NCBI GenBank assembly: GCA_001414485.1
Contig: LLEY01000115.1
Coordinates: 124,001 to 188,000 of the forward strand
Direction: 5' to 3'
DNA from: Calycina herbarum
Taxonomy: Eukaryota; Ascomycota; Leotiomycetes; Helotiales; Pezizellaceae
Length of the DNA stretch: 64,000 nucleotides
Translations under genes and position numbers: made by a program
Shown: in pieces, positions 13,301 to 24,979 of the stretch
How the letters are laid out: every line of letters begins with the position of its first letter
How positions within the stretch are numbered: the first letter of the stretch is position 1
Notes under the pieces: generated by a model
The model's database searches: none
Seen by the model: the letters and a program-made list of their open reading frames with translations, nothing else
Told to the model about the DNA's origin: nothing

Positions 13301-13763
13301 TATAACGAAACTTAAACGAACTAAACAAAGGTAACTAAGTCTCGAAGGTTAGTATATAGGTAAGAAGTATAGACGCGATAGATTATTTACTTAGAAGTGA
13401 ACCTATTACTTATATTAAAGATATTAAACAAGATAATAAGATTAATAACTAAAGTTGAGTACAAAGCTCCTATCTAATAGCAGACGTGCTAGTCTTATAT
13501 AAAACCTTTATCCTAATTATATCGCTTATATCGCTTACGTCGCTCGCGTCGCTCGCGATTAAGGCGATTAGAGCGATATAGGCGATCACGTTATATAACC
13601 GTATATAACTTCTAATATTACTATAATAGTAAGATCCTAAAATCCCTAAATACTCTTCGTATTACTAATTTCCTCCTATATTACCTTCTATTCCTAGATG
13701 TTATATCTTATCCTATTAGAACGCTGTCTAGACTGCTTACTACGTATACTGTGATTTGTAATA
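13301..13763 (-). repeat. LTR of Gyp-1c (3' LTR in element sense)
   Basis: Starts TATAACGAAACTT, ends TTGTAATA. Central array of ATCGC/GCGAT motifs at about 13,520-13,590, 18 bp longer than in the partner LTR because of extra ATCGC-like units. Confidence 0.92.
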
Positions 13764-13942
13764 CTATCCCCTTCTTAGACTAGCGTGTCTCTATGCTTAA
13801 GTATAGCCTAAGAAATATTGTTAAGAGGCTATCGGCCTCTCTAGTTCCTATTATACTGTTAATACCTCTCTTAAAGGATAAGCTTAAATAATATAGAACT
13901 CTTAACACTCTTTGAATCGAACGTTTAGAACGTGAAATAATC

Positions 13943-14470
13943 CCCTATACTCGCTATATAAATGTAAAAACCAGCTGTCGATACGTTAGCGTTCCTAGTA
14001 GTTCTAAGTACTCTAAGTATACTAGGAAGAGCAAATCTTATAATATCGAGTTATAAAACCGAATACTCTTAATTTTTAAGTAGGAATCTATTAATACTTA
14101 GAAGCAGCGGTTATAATAAGAGGAAGAAACAGCTTATAAGATTTAAGAAGAAGCTATGTAGAAGATCCTTTACTTACGAAAATAATAACGCTTCCTTATA
14201 GAGCGGGAGTAAGAGATGCTCCGTCGTAGTCTTACTAACCTATAAGAGCTTAATAAAGCTGATAAGAAAGAAAGAGTAGAGAAGGAGAAAGAAGAGAGGG
14301 AATTAGAGATTGCTTAGCTAGCGGCACCTTCTTCTTCTAGCGACCCTGCTTTTGTTAATAAGCTAACCCTTGATTTAGCTTTCCTCGAAGCTTTTCCTTC
14401 TAACTACGAGATATAGATAACCCTAGGTTTTAGTAGTAGAACTTCTAAAGTTCCTTTAAGTAATAGTTAA
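13943..14470 (+). pseudogene. Antisense ORF of Gyp-1c: Zn2Cys6-like cluster plus coiled coil
   Basis: Opposite strand to pol, tail-to-tail with the chromodomain. The frame is open from 13,943 to about 14,420 except for TAA/TAG. Cluster at 13946-14041: Y-x2-Y-x6-C-x10-Y-x2-Y-x6-Y, that is a C-x2-C-x6-C-x10-C-x2-C-x6-C module after allowing for TGY-to-TAY. After it comes a long Glu/Lys/Gln-rich stretch (for example KKERVEKEKEERELEIA at about 14,260-14,315) with coiled-coil character, then LAFLEAFPSNYEI near 14,380-14,418. The same ending is present in Gyp-1d. The architecture is that of a Zn-cluster DNA-binding domain with a dimerisation helix, but no function is proven. I do not recognise a named family. 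Confidence 0.65.
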
Positions 14471-17400
14471 GATTGCTTTTTAGCTCTTAAGTGTTTTCTA
14501 AGTATAAGTAATCTAACTATTTAATTAAATACTTAACTTATCCTCTAACTAGTTTATAGTTAAGAATTCTCTTAACTTCGTACTTAGTATTTAGGTTTAC
14601 TAGTTGAATTTCTATAAATAGAGCTAGTAGCGCTCCTAGTAGTGCTAGTTTAAGTAAGAATATATAGAATACTAGGTAAATGTTTATTATCTTTAGTAAT
14701 GTTAATTTATAATTTAAAGGTCTCTTAACTTACTTGATTTTAAATAGTCTAAGTTTTTTATAATCTAGTTTATTACTTAGTCTTTTTATATTAATGTTTT
14801 TTTATACTAAGTAGACTTTATCCTCCTCTTTTAGCGTTAGCTCCTAACTACGTCGTTTGTTATAGTAGTACGTATTTCTTTCTATTATAAATTATAAGTC
14901 TTTTATAAGTTCTTTATATAGACTCTTAATTTTTAATATATAAATATAAGTAAGTTAGTTATCGATAGTCGTAGATAGTAGTTCTTAATATACTATTAAT
15001 TTATACTTATAATTAGTATAGAATAGTATAATAAGTGTTGTTTCTATTATTAAACTATTATAGGCAAACTATGTTAAAAGTAGTAGTTCTACCTAGTTGT
15101 TTTACTAGTAGTTTATATAATAACGAAGGTATGTTTTAACTACTTAATTTATCTATTCGTTTCTTCTATTTATTTAAAGGTAAAAAGCTATAGAGAGCTT
15201 TCTTTTTATACCTAATTATTTTATAAGAGCGATCTAAAATTTCAAGGTAAAGAGCTTGTCTTTGTCTAAAAGTATTTCTTTAGATAGTCTATATCTTAAA
15301 ACTACTTTCTTAAGAAATATAAATACTAATTCCTTAGCTATACTTAACTCTATATATACTATTAGAATTATATACTTTATAAGTTATTCTATAATAACTA
15401 GGATTAAGTTATACGTAACTCTTATTATTAGATCTTTAGATTTTAGTAATTTAATAATAAAATCTATAGATATTAATTTCTAAGGTACTTATAGTATTAG
15501 AGTAGTGTTTATCTATCTATAAGGAGTATAGTAGGAAGCCTTATTCCTAGTATAGGTATTATATTCTACTATTACTTTCTTAACTATTATAGATAACTAA
15601 TTAATATAGTAGTATTATCTTATTCTTTAAAGGGTTCTATAGATTCCTTAGTAACTATAAGCGGGTATAGTATAGTATTCTTATACGAATTCCCTTATAT
15701 ATAAGCTAGGAACTTATAATTTCCCTTTTATATATTAGTTATAACCCTTGTATATATTCTAAATTTTGTCTATTTAGATGTTATTCGTTGTTGTTATATT
15801 ATATATAGTAGGTACTAAGTCTCTATTCTTAAGAGTCTTTAAGATTGTAATTTTCTTATACTTCTTATTTCTCTTATATCTAGGTTTCTAGCTAAGAGTA
15901 TTAGCTTAAGCGTTTAACGTTCCTTTTATATATTAAATAATAATATTAAATCCTTCTAATATCTTTAACTATTTAGCTAATTATCTTATTATAAGTTCCT
16001 TAGTTGTTATAAACGTTCTAAGGTTCTTATAGTTAGATAAAACTATAACTAGGTATTTTACTAGTTATAAATAAATTCTCTAGTATTCTAAAGCTAATAC
16101 TATAGTAAGTAGTTCCTTGTTAAAGATGCTATAGTTCTATTATACTAGGTTAAATGTTTTAGAATAATATATAATAGGTATAAGTTTTCCTTTATTATTT
16201 AGTTATAGGTAGACTGCTTCTACTACTATATCTAAGGCGTCTGTTTTAATTATACTAGGTTTGTCTACGTTGAAATTATATAGAATAGGTTTTTCTATAA
16301 ACTTTGCTTTAATTTTCTAAAAAGCATTTTCTACTTATTTATTCTATATGAATTTAATAGCCTTCTTAACTAGTACTAACATTGGTTTAGTAATCTTTAT
16401 ATAGTCTTATATAAATAGACAGCAAAAGTTCGTAAATCTAAGGAAGAACTATATATCTTTTATATTCTTTAGTAATTTCTAGTTTAAAATGTCTTAGATC
16501 TTTACTAGATCTATTTCTATTTTCTCTAAGCTAAATACGTATCTTAGGAAAAGTGTTCGAATTACTCTAAACTTGTATTTCAAGAGTTTTAACTAAGAGT
16601 TTACTTTTATAAGTTGTTATAAAACTTCTCTAATATATCTCTTATATTCTTCTTCTTTATTTAAGAAGATTAGGATATTATTTAAGTAATAAATTACTAT
16701 TACTCTTAGAAGATCCTCTAAAATGTTATTATTTTATCTCTAATATATAGCTAGTATATTATAGAGTTTAAATAGTATAACTATATATTTATAAAGGCCT
16801 AATAGTAAGGTAAACGCTGTCTTCTATTCGTCTCTAACTTTTATTTATATAAGTTTATAAACGTTTTATTAATCTAGTTTTATAAATCGTACTACCTTGT
16901 TTAACTTGTTTTATAAGTATTAGCTAGGTAGTAGTAGATAAGCGTCCTTAACTATAGTATAATTTACTTTTTAATAATTAATATATACTTTTTTATCTAG
17001 ATCGTCTTTCTTTTTAATAATAAGTATATTTAAGGTAATTAGTAACTTAGATCTTCTAATATATCCCTTCTTAATACCTTCTTTTATATAACTTTCTATC
17101 TTTTATAGGCTTTTCTAGTTATATAACTGAAGCTTCTACTTCGAGAGGTAATAACTCTCTTTTAATTTAATCTTATAATCTTATAAGTAATGTTCTAGTA
17201 AGGCTTACAAGTCTTCTAGGTTTTTAAACAAAGCCTTAAATTCTCTATACTATATAGGTATTTTATTATTAGCTTTCTTACTAGCTTATAGAGGACCCTA
17301 GACAAGGTGTTCTAGCGTCTTAGAAGAGGTGGTACTAACCTTATTCTAGCCTTAAAGTTATAATTACAATCTTATATAATTATATCAACTAAAGGTTATT

Positions 17401-19617
17401 ATTTATACCTTCTAATTAATATCTAGATTATGTTTCTAAATCTATAGTATACTAAGTATTACTTCCTTACTTCTTATTTTAATAATATCGAATTATATAT
17501 CTAAATAGTATTCTTTAATAGTAATTTTTATTAGAATAGTTTACTAATTAATAATTCTATTCTAGTAGGTAATATCCGTTCTGTCGACTACCCCTAGGTA
17601 GTATAGTTTTATATTCTTAATTAGAACGTTTAGTTTTTTTAAAACTATTAAGAAGAGGAAATTACCTATTACTCTTATGTTAATTATAACTCGAAGTTCC
17701 TTTCTCTTTATCTTTATAGTTATAACTAACTGACTTTCTCTAGAGGTAGCGCTTAGCTCTCTAACTATTGGTTAGTAGAGCTCTCTCTATACTAACTTCG
17801 TTTCTTAGTCTATGTCGTATTCGTTCGTCTCTTAGAAAATTATACTAAATAACCTTCTACTTTAGAGTTCTTAAAATATTATCTCAACTTTTCTAACTAA
17901 AGCGACTATAGTATACTAGCCTCCTATTTCTAATATGTTTTCCTTGTTATTAGGTAGTATATCTAAAAAACTGGTTTTAGAGCGTCTTATAAAGTCGTTA
18001 GAACCCTACTATTACTATAAGCTAGTTTCTTCTTAAAGATCTACGACTATCTAAATATCTCCTATCTTAGGTATACTAGATAGCTTACTAGATACTACTT
18101 GTTCTAGTTTAGGTTCTTTAAATTCGATAGTTTCTCTTCTAATAATAAGGCTTATTAATGTTATTCTGTCCCGCTTATTCTAAACTATTCTATAGGTAGT
18201 TAAAATAGTAGAGTTAATTCCTTAAGTAGAATATAAGCTCTAGAAATTAGGTTTCTAGTATTCTATATATACCTATCTATTCTCTCTCTCGAAGGTTCTA
18301 ATAAATGCCTATATCTCGCCTTATTTAAGCTTATATATTCTTAGATTTATTTCTAACAAGTTAGATTCTAATTCTAATAACTCTAATAAACTTATTAATA
18401 GTAGTAACTCGTACTCTACTTAAAGAGGGAATTCGTATTCTATTTCTAATCGTATATTATAATATTCTTTAAGAAGTAGATCCCTACTATTATTAGTATC
18501 TTATACCTTACTATCTTAGAATTCGATTCCTTTATTTAGCTATAGGTATATAGCGCCTATTAATATATCCGAGGCATCTGTTTTAATCTATATACTAAAT
18601 CCTCTAGCCTCGAGTTCTTTATTAGTAAGTTCTATTCTTTCTAGTAAAGCTACTTCTTTTTAGACAGTAGTATTAGCTTGTTTCTCTTTAGAGTCTTTCT
18701 TCTTACTATACTTATTTACTCTATAGCTAGAGAGGCTATAGTTGTAATATAAGTTCTACTTACGACGACGATCTCGCTCTTTCTAGGAAAGTCCTTTCTT
18801 TAGTAGGTCTCTATCTTAAGTTCCTTTTCCTTATATCTAACGCTTCTAAGTAGTATTAATTTCCATAGGTTCCTTATAGTCTTTTTTCCTACCTTTTTCT
18901 TAATATCGATGTCTATAACTACTCTTTTTCTCTAGACTTCTCTTATAATTCTAATTATCGATTTTAATCGTATTATTAGTTAACTTATCAAGTATGTCTA
19001 AGAAGTTATCCCTAGCTAGTTTATTCTTAATACTATCCTTTAATCCTCTATAGTACTGCTTACGTAAAGCTTTATCGTTCTAGCTAAGACATATAGAGTA
19101 TTATTAGAATATTAACGTGTATTTAGCTACTAACTCTTTTTGTTAGAGGCTATATAAAGCTTATACCGCTTTTTTCTTTAAATCTATATCTATAAATACC
19201 TAGTTAATTTCTTTCTTAAATCCAGCGACGGTTAAAAACAATCCTTAAGTACTTTCGCTTATAAGGTTTAATACTCTTCTGTTCGATGTTTTGTTTTTCT
19301 AAAAGTCCTCTAAATATAGCTCTATCTAGTTATATACTGCTCCTTTAAGACAGGTAGTAAGCTATATAACTTAATTAGTTTTATAAGTAAACTATACTAA
19401 ATAAAAATTCAAGTATATTAAAGCTTTTATAATAAATTTAGTAAGCTTCTCTAGGGAGCTGTTAAACGTTTTAGGTACTAGTAATTTCACTTCCTCTCTA
19501 ATAGTAGTAACTAGTACTGCCGGTATTATTAGCGCTAGGGGTAGTATAGGAGTTAAACTCGAGGATAGTATAGTTTTTAATATTATATTAGTAGTACTTC
19601 TAAGCAGGTGTTTAAAG

Positions 19618-20062
19618 TGTAATAAAACTTAAACGAACTAAACAAAGGTAACTAAGTCTCGAAGGTTAGTATATAAGTAAGAAGTATAGACGCGATAGAT
19701 TGTTTACTTAGAAGTAAACCCGTTACTTATATTAAAGATGTTAAATAAGATAATAAGATTAATAACTAAAGTTAAGTACGAAGCTTCTATCTAATAGTAG
19801 ACGTACTAGTCTTATATAGAACCTTTATCTTAATTACATCGCTTATATCGCTCGCGATTAAGGCGATCAGAGCGATGTAGACGATCACGTTACATGACCG
19901 CACGTGACTTCTAACATTACTATAATAGTAAGATCCTGAAATCTCTAAATACTCTTCGTATTACTGATTTCCTTCTGTGTTACCTTCTATTCCTAGATGT
20001 TATACCTTGTCCTATTAGAACGCTGTCTAGACTACTTACTACGTATACCGTGATTCGTAATA
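19618..20062 (-). repeat. LTR of Gyp-1c (5' LTR in element sense)
   Basis: Starts TGTAATAAAACTT, ends CGTAATA. Array: ATCGC at 19838 and 19847, GCGAT from about 19,854, 19,863 and 19,872. GCACGTGAC at 19900-19908. It retains CA/TG sites lost in the other LTR. Confidence 0.92.
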
Positions 20063-20067
20063 TTAAG

Positions 20068-21124
20068 CTCCTTATCCGTAAGTTTAATATAATCGGTTAA
20101 GGCTACCTATTGTTAAATAGTAGTATTAATTTGTTTCTTTCTCTTAAAGTCTTTCTTCTTACTATACTTATTTACTTTATAACTTAGAAGGTTATAGTTA
20201 TAATATAAGTTCTACTTACGTCGATGATTTCGCTCTTCCTAAGAAAGTCCTCCTTTCTTAGGAAAGGTTTTCTTCTATATAGCGTTTACCTCCTTACTAT
20301 GTTTATTAGTATAAGAGTACTTCTACTTCTCTAACCCTTTACTCTTCTCCTTATACCTAGGGTTACTCTTTCTAAATTTATATAGGCGGTTATCTAGCTA
20401 GATAACTTTCTTAATTATACTTATAATAGTTAAGAATTATATATTCTACTTAGCTATTTCCTTATAGATATATATTTTTAATCCTCTATAAAAGAGTTCT
20501 ATAAGAGCGATCGTATTCTATTCTAACTTTGTTCTATAACGCTGAAATTCATTAGCGTAATCTATTACTAATCCGGTTTAGTATAACTCTAAAAGCTTAT
20601 ATATAGCTGTTTAGATTATATCGAAGTCTCTAAAGACTTTTCTAATAGTTGTCTTAAATCCTCTCTAAGATTTAAATATAATCTTAGTTAATTCTATCTT
20701 TCTATCTTTATTCTTATTCTTAAAGAAATCTTCTAAGTATAGCTAGGCCTATTCTAACGCTGATCCCCTAAGGTAGGAGATAGCGAAGATAGTTCGTAAG
20801 TTGTAATTGTCTTTAAACTTATTAGAATTAAAGTTGAAGTAGATGTCTATTTAGAGAAGGAATAAATCGAGTTTCTTTCGCTTCTTATAATACGTATCTA
20901 GTATCTTAACTTTAATAGATTTAAGTGCTTCGACTTTATAGAGCTCGGGGGCGTCTAGTATACTAACATTGTCGTCGTTCCTAGTTAACTGTATACCGGC
21001 AGGTGTCCTTCTAGTTATACTTCTAGATATCTCTACGACGTTAACTCGACTAGTATTCGGGCTAGCTGCTGCGGCGGGGGTTACTAGGGCTATGGCAACT
21101 GAACTTCTAAGTAGGTGCTTAAAG
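20068..21124 (-). pseudogene. Gyp-1b gag, N-terminal part
   Basis: Lies between the Gyp-1c right TSD (20063-20067) and the 5' LTR. It matches Gyp-1a 1,390-2,455 almost base for base apart from RIP-type changes. Includes the CYNCGL-type zinc-knuckle area near 20,180-20,220 (Cys codons largely mutated). Start codon not identifiable. Confidence 0.75.
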
Positions 21125-21588
21125 TGTAACGAAACTTAAATAAACTAAATAAAGATAACTAAGTCTCGAAGGTTAATATATAAGTAAGAAGTATAGATAT
21201 ACTAGGTTGTTTACTTAGAAGTGAACTCGTTACTTATATTAAAGATATTAAATAAGATAATAAGATTAATAACTAAAGTTGAGTACGAAGCTCCTATCTA
21301 ATAGCAGACGTACTAGTCTTATATAGAACCTTTCGTTTATATTTAGAGTCCTACTTAGTAGGAGTCTCGAAGATAGAGTCCGACTCTATTTTCAGGGCTT
21401 CTTAAAACTGGACTCTATCACCTGACTGCTCCTAACCGAGTCACGTGATATAACTGTAATAAGATCCTTAGGATTATATGTTCTATTATACTTAATCCTT
21501 TCCTTCTTCCAGGGTTATAATAGTGCTTGTCTTATTAGAGCGTCGCCTGGACTTCACTTCGTCACGTGCTAATACGTGATTCGTAACA
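21125..21588 (-). repeat. LTR of Gyp-1b (5' LTR in element sense)
   Basis: Starts TGTAACGAAACTT and ends CGTAACA, so both ends are unmutated. Central array: GAGTC at 21345, 21362 and 21376, GACTC at 21382 and 21411. Intact GTCACGTGA at 21440-21448. TATA region in element sense at about 21,312-21,330. Confidence 0.92.
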
Positions 21589-21593
21589 GTTAT

Positions 21594-24420
21594 ATATTAG
21601 GTAATTATATTTAGTAGGTGTGTATTTCTTTAAGAAGAAGGCTATAAGCTATAAGACGCTATTCTTTACTTAAGAGAGTACGCCTTCTAAGTAATATCTA
21701 GAGAAGTCTATCTCTAGAACCGTCTTATAATCTAGGTTAAACTAAGCTAGTACTAGGGCCTCTATAAAGGCCTGCTTTAACTGTTCGAAGACTCTATTCG
21801 CTTCGTCTGTCTATTAGAAGGATATATCCTTTTTAACAAGTCTATAGAGAGGAGCTATAATCTGTGAAAAGTCCTTAATAAACCGTTGATAGAAATTCGT
21901 AAATCCTAGGAAGCTAAGGACGCCTTTTACTGTTGTTAGTGCTTTCTAATCTATAATAGCTTATATTTTAGCTAGGTCTATCTATAAACCTTTCCCTACT
22001 TCTATAATAAACCTAAGGTACTTTATAGACTATACTTTAAATTCGTACTTATTAATATTAAGCTATAGCCTAGTATCTTAAAGCCTTTATATTACTTTAT
22101 AGATATACTCGCGGTACTAGTTATAGGTGCTGTCTATAAAGACTAAGACATCGTCGATATATACTAAGACAAAGTCGTCTAAGAACTCTTAAAGCGTATG
22201 ATTAATATACTACTAGAAAGTGCTAGAAGTATTTATAAGCCTAAAAGGGGTAATAAGCTATTTAAAAAGCCTAAAGCGTGTCTAGAAAGCCGTTTTCTAC
22301 TCGTCTCTCTTCTTAATTCGTATCTTATAAAACATAGTAATAATATCTATTTTTATAAACTACTTTACTTTTCCGATCTAGTTAAGTATCTCTTAGATTA
22401 AGAGTAATAGATAGCAGTCCTTATAGGTTAACTTATTTAGTACCTAGTAGTTATAATAGAACCGTAGGCCCTCTCCTAGCTTCTATACAAAGAGTACTAG
22501 CGCAGCTGCTAGAGAGTTGCTTACTCGAATAAATTCCTTATCTAGTAGCTCTGTTAGAGTTTTATAGAGTACTAATAGCTCGTTCTATAATATATTATAA
22601 AGTAGCTCTTATAAGACTGTCTCCTTAGATCCGCTGTCCGTCTATAAAAGCTTAATACTATAATTAATTCCTTATTAGTATACTAGTAACTTATTTACTT
22701 CTTTTCTATCAAAAGCTAGGTAGAATTCTAGACCGATCTAGCTAGGCAGCTTTATCTACGAGTTTATATACTTCTTCTCTACTAACACTTTACTAATGTC
22801 TATAAGGCTAGCTAAGAAAACTTATAGCTTATGTTTATAATCTATAAGAAAGTAGAAGATAGCTACGCTTACTTACTTATAAGAGTAAGACTTTTCTAGC
22901 TTACTATAAACTTCTAACCTAGAGTCTTAGAAGAGCAAGCATCCCTTAACAGCGTTAAGTAAAGCTCGCTCTTTCCTTAACTAAGATTTTCTTAGAATTA
23001 TTTTATAGCTCTCGATCTTAGAGACTATGTAAGTATAAACCCGTTTCTACTAATAGCTTCTAATATCTATACTAAAAGATACTACTTAGGATATAGTATC
23101 CTCTAATACTCCTTCTACTAACTATAAATGCCTTAGTATAATTTATACGTAAGAGAGCTAATAACGACGGATAAAACAGTCTAAAACAATTCTATAGACT
23201 AAATACTCTAAATCTACTAAGGCTTATAAAGTAGCTATCTTATTCACTAAAGCCGATATAAGAAGAGGTTTTTCGTCTATATATTCCTACTTAAAATGTC
23301 TCTAAGTGTCTATTACTAACAACTCCCTTCGTCGCCTCTGTCTACGCTTTCTAATAAGAGCTACTAGTTTTCCGAATCTAAGGAGATATTACTATCTTCT
23401 TCTTCTAATTCTAGCGCTACCTCCTTAACCTCTGCCTTCTATTTATAGACCGAATCCGCTGTTATAGGTTACCTTAGTAGTCTATATAGACATTCTTAAA
23501 CAAAATAACCAGTAGCTCCGTAGCGAAGACAGCGACTAGTATAAGCACGGTTACTTCGTTCTTCCTAGAACATCTATTTAGCACGCTTAGTACTAGTTAT
23601 TAAGACTTTAGTAGGTGCCGGTTCCTAATCTATACTCTCTATAGATGCTTTATAGGTGACTTTTAGTCTATTAGCGATATTACTGCTCGTTACCTACTAT
23701 ATAGTATCCGTTGAGTATTTCTAAGAAGTCTATAGTGTTTCTAAGAGAGTCTAGGCCCTAGATCTTAATATTTAGGCTTTATAAGCTCTTAAGCAGTTGT
23801 TCGTTTCTTTAATAATAGAGTAGTAAGACTCGAAGTTAGGTTAAGAAGGAACTATAATCATTGTCTTAACTAACTCGTTACTAAGGATTCGGTTAAGAGA
23901 TACCTTCTTTACGTTATCCGGCTAAGATCCTTCTCTAGACTCTATAAGCAGGGCTTGCTATTCTATAAAGACCTCTAGGAATAGTTTTAAGCTCTAATAG
24001 AAGGATTCCAGCTTTTATTATACTCTTTCCTTAGCTTATAGGTCTCTAAATATAAACTCTACTTAATCTAAGAAATCACTACTATTAGCTAGCTCTAGCT
24101 TGCCCTGTTCTCGTACCTATGCTTCTATTCTATAGAGCGCCTTACCTTATAGAGATCTGTTAAGTATCTAAAACTTAACGTATTTAGTATATCCGTAGTA
24201 GTCGACTTCGATTTTAGCTCGTGCTTATTATAACTAAGCTTCTAGCTTATCTAAGTCTCCGTAGAATTCTAGTAGTAGAGGAAGAGATTTCCTAGGTTTA
24301 TTATCGTTGTAGACTATCTATAAGCGAGCTTCCTTATCCTTCTTTTACTCGTTCGTAATCCGTAGACGATCGTTCTCTTAGGTAGATATTAACTGATTCT
24401 ACTACTCTTAAATATACTAT
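21594..24420 (-). pseudogene. Gyp-2 gag and pol 5' part (gag, protease, reverse transcriptase), RIP-degraded
   Basis: Continues Gyp-2 on the right of the Gyp-1b insertion. Reading leftward on the minus strand: gag from about 24,400, a possible zinc-knuckle region near 23,500-23,540, then pol. The reverse transcriptase catalytic motif FVLVYIDDV is intact at about 22,143-22,175 (YIDD at 22150-22161), and an ASD-type RNase H/RT connection follows near 21,650. Frame breaks are TAA/TAG. The 67-codon plus-strand ORF at 22198-22401 lies antisense to this RT and is a by-product. Confidence 0.75.
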
Positions 24421-24483
24421 AGGAACTAGGCAGGTAGCTGATTTAGTATACCGCCTTCTTATAGTTCTTCTATTATCTATAAG

Positions 24484-24716
24484 TTCTATAAATACTATGA
24501 AATAGCTCGTAAGTTCTAGTATTACTATAAAGGCCCGATGTGTTCTAGTGTTACTAAAATAGCCCGATGTATTCTAGTATTACTATAAAGGCCCGATATA
24601 TTCTAGTATTACTAAAATAGCCTAATATATTCTAATATTACTATAAAAGCCTGTTATATTCTAGTATTACTAAAATAGCCTAATATATTCTAGTATTACT
24701 ATAAAGGCCCGTTGTT
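24484..24716. repeat. 29-bp alternating minisatellite in the 5' leader of Gyp-2
   Basis: Seven contiguous 29-bp units start at 24514, preceded by one degenerate unit. Two unit types alternate strictly (A-B-A-B-A-B-A): A contains ACTATAAAGGCCCG, B contains ACTAAAATAGCCCG, both beginning TTCTAGTATT. The array abuts the 5' LTR at 24733, so in element sense it sits in the untranslated leader between LTR and gag. Confidence 0.88.
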
Positions 24717-24732
24717 TTTAAATCGAATCTAA

Positions 24733-24974
24733 TATTAGAGCTTATAGTAAGTACTAATGAATTAAACTACAGAGGCTATCTATATATAAGAAGATTCGAT
24801 TATCCTTTCCAAGCTAGAGTCCTTACTAACTTATATACTTAGTTAGCTCTTTCTAGAGGGTTCTACTAAGGGTACTCTCGAAGGTTCTGTTACGTCTATA
24901 CGTTGCCAAGCGAGGTCACGTAAATACGTCGCTAGAGTACTCCGAGACTTATTCCACGGGTATAACCTTTAATA
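24733..24974 (-). repeat. LTR of Gyp-2 (5' LTR in element sense)
   Basis: Starts TATTAGAGCTTATAG (RIP form of TGTCAGGGCTTATAG). The E-box is GTCACGTAA at 24915-24923, one TG-to-TA change from the other LTR. Confidence 0.92.
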
Positions 24975-24979
24975 AATAG

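Larger units (their letters stand above)
13301..20062 (-). mobile_element. Gyp-1c: complete Gypsy chromovirus-type element inserted in Gyp-1b
   Basis: 6,762 bp with LTRs 13301-13763 and 19618-20062 and a perfect TSD TTAAG (13296-13300, 20063-20067). It is the innermost member of the four-level nest and has no further insert. Minus-strand order: gag from 19,617, zinc knuckle about 18,700-18,760 (CYNCGL-like remnant), protease about 17,660-17,700, RT about 16,340-17,150 (box near 16,675-16,700 now YLNN), RNase H, integrase (antisense of 15,256-15,483), chromodomain about 14,430-14,590, antisense ORF 13,940-14,470, PPT after 13,763. All frames carry RIP stops. Confidence 0.92.
7678..21588 (-). 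mobile_element. Gyp-1b: Gypsy chromovirus-type element inserted in Gyp-2, itself split by Gyp-1c
   Basis: Two 464-bp LTRs (7678-8141, 21125-21588) and a perfect 5-bp TSD GTTAT (7673-7677, 21589-21593). Minus-strand element: gag lies next to the right LTR (20,068-21,124, continuing at 13,295 leftward), then protease, RT, RNase H, integrase, chromodomain, an antisense ORF and a PPT (rc of CTATCCCCTTCTTAG, 8142-8156). Without Gyp-1c it is about 7.1 kb. RIP is heavy throughout. Confidence 0.9.
5538..24974 (-). mobile_element. Gyp-2: Gypsy LTR retrotransposon, split by Gyp-1b
   Basis: 242-bp LTRs (5538-5779 and 24733-24974) bound the element, and a perfect 5-bp TSD AATAG flanks it inside the Fot transposase. 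It reads on the minus strand: 5' LTR right, gag about 24,400-23,300, pol leftward. A polypurine tract (AAAGGGAGTAA in element sense) lies just inside the 3' LTR at about 5,780-5,795. Without the 13.9-kb Gyp-1b insertion (TSD GTTAT at 7673-7677 and 21589-21593) it is about 5.5 kb, a normal Gypsy size. Confidence 0.9.

Noticed and set aside
22198..22401. 67-codon ORF as a gene
   Set aside because: It is antisense to the Gyp-2 reverse transcriptase next to its YIDD box.
24484..24716. CRISPR-like array
   Set aside because: Units are contiguous without spacers, alternate between two forms, and sit in a fungal retroelement leader.
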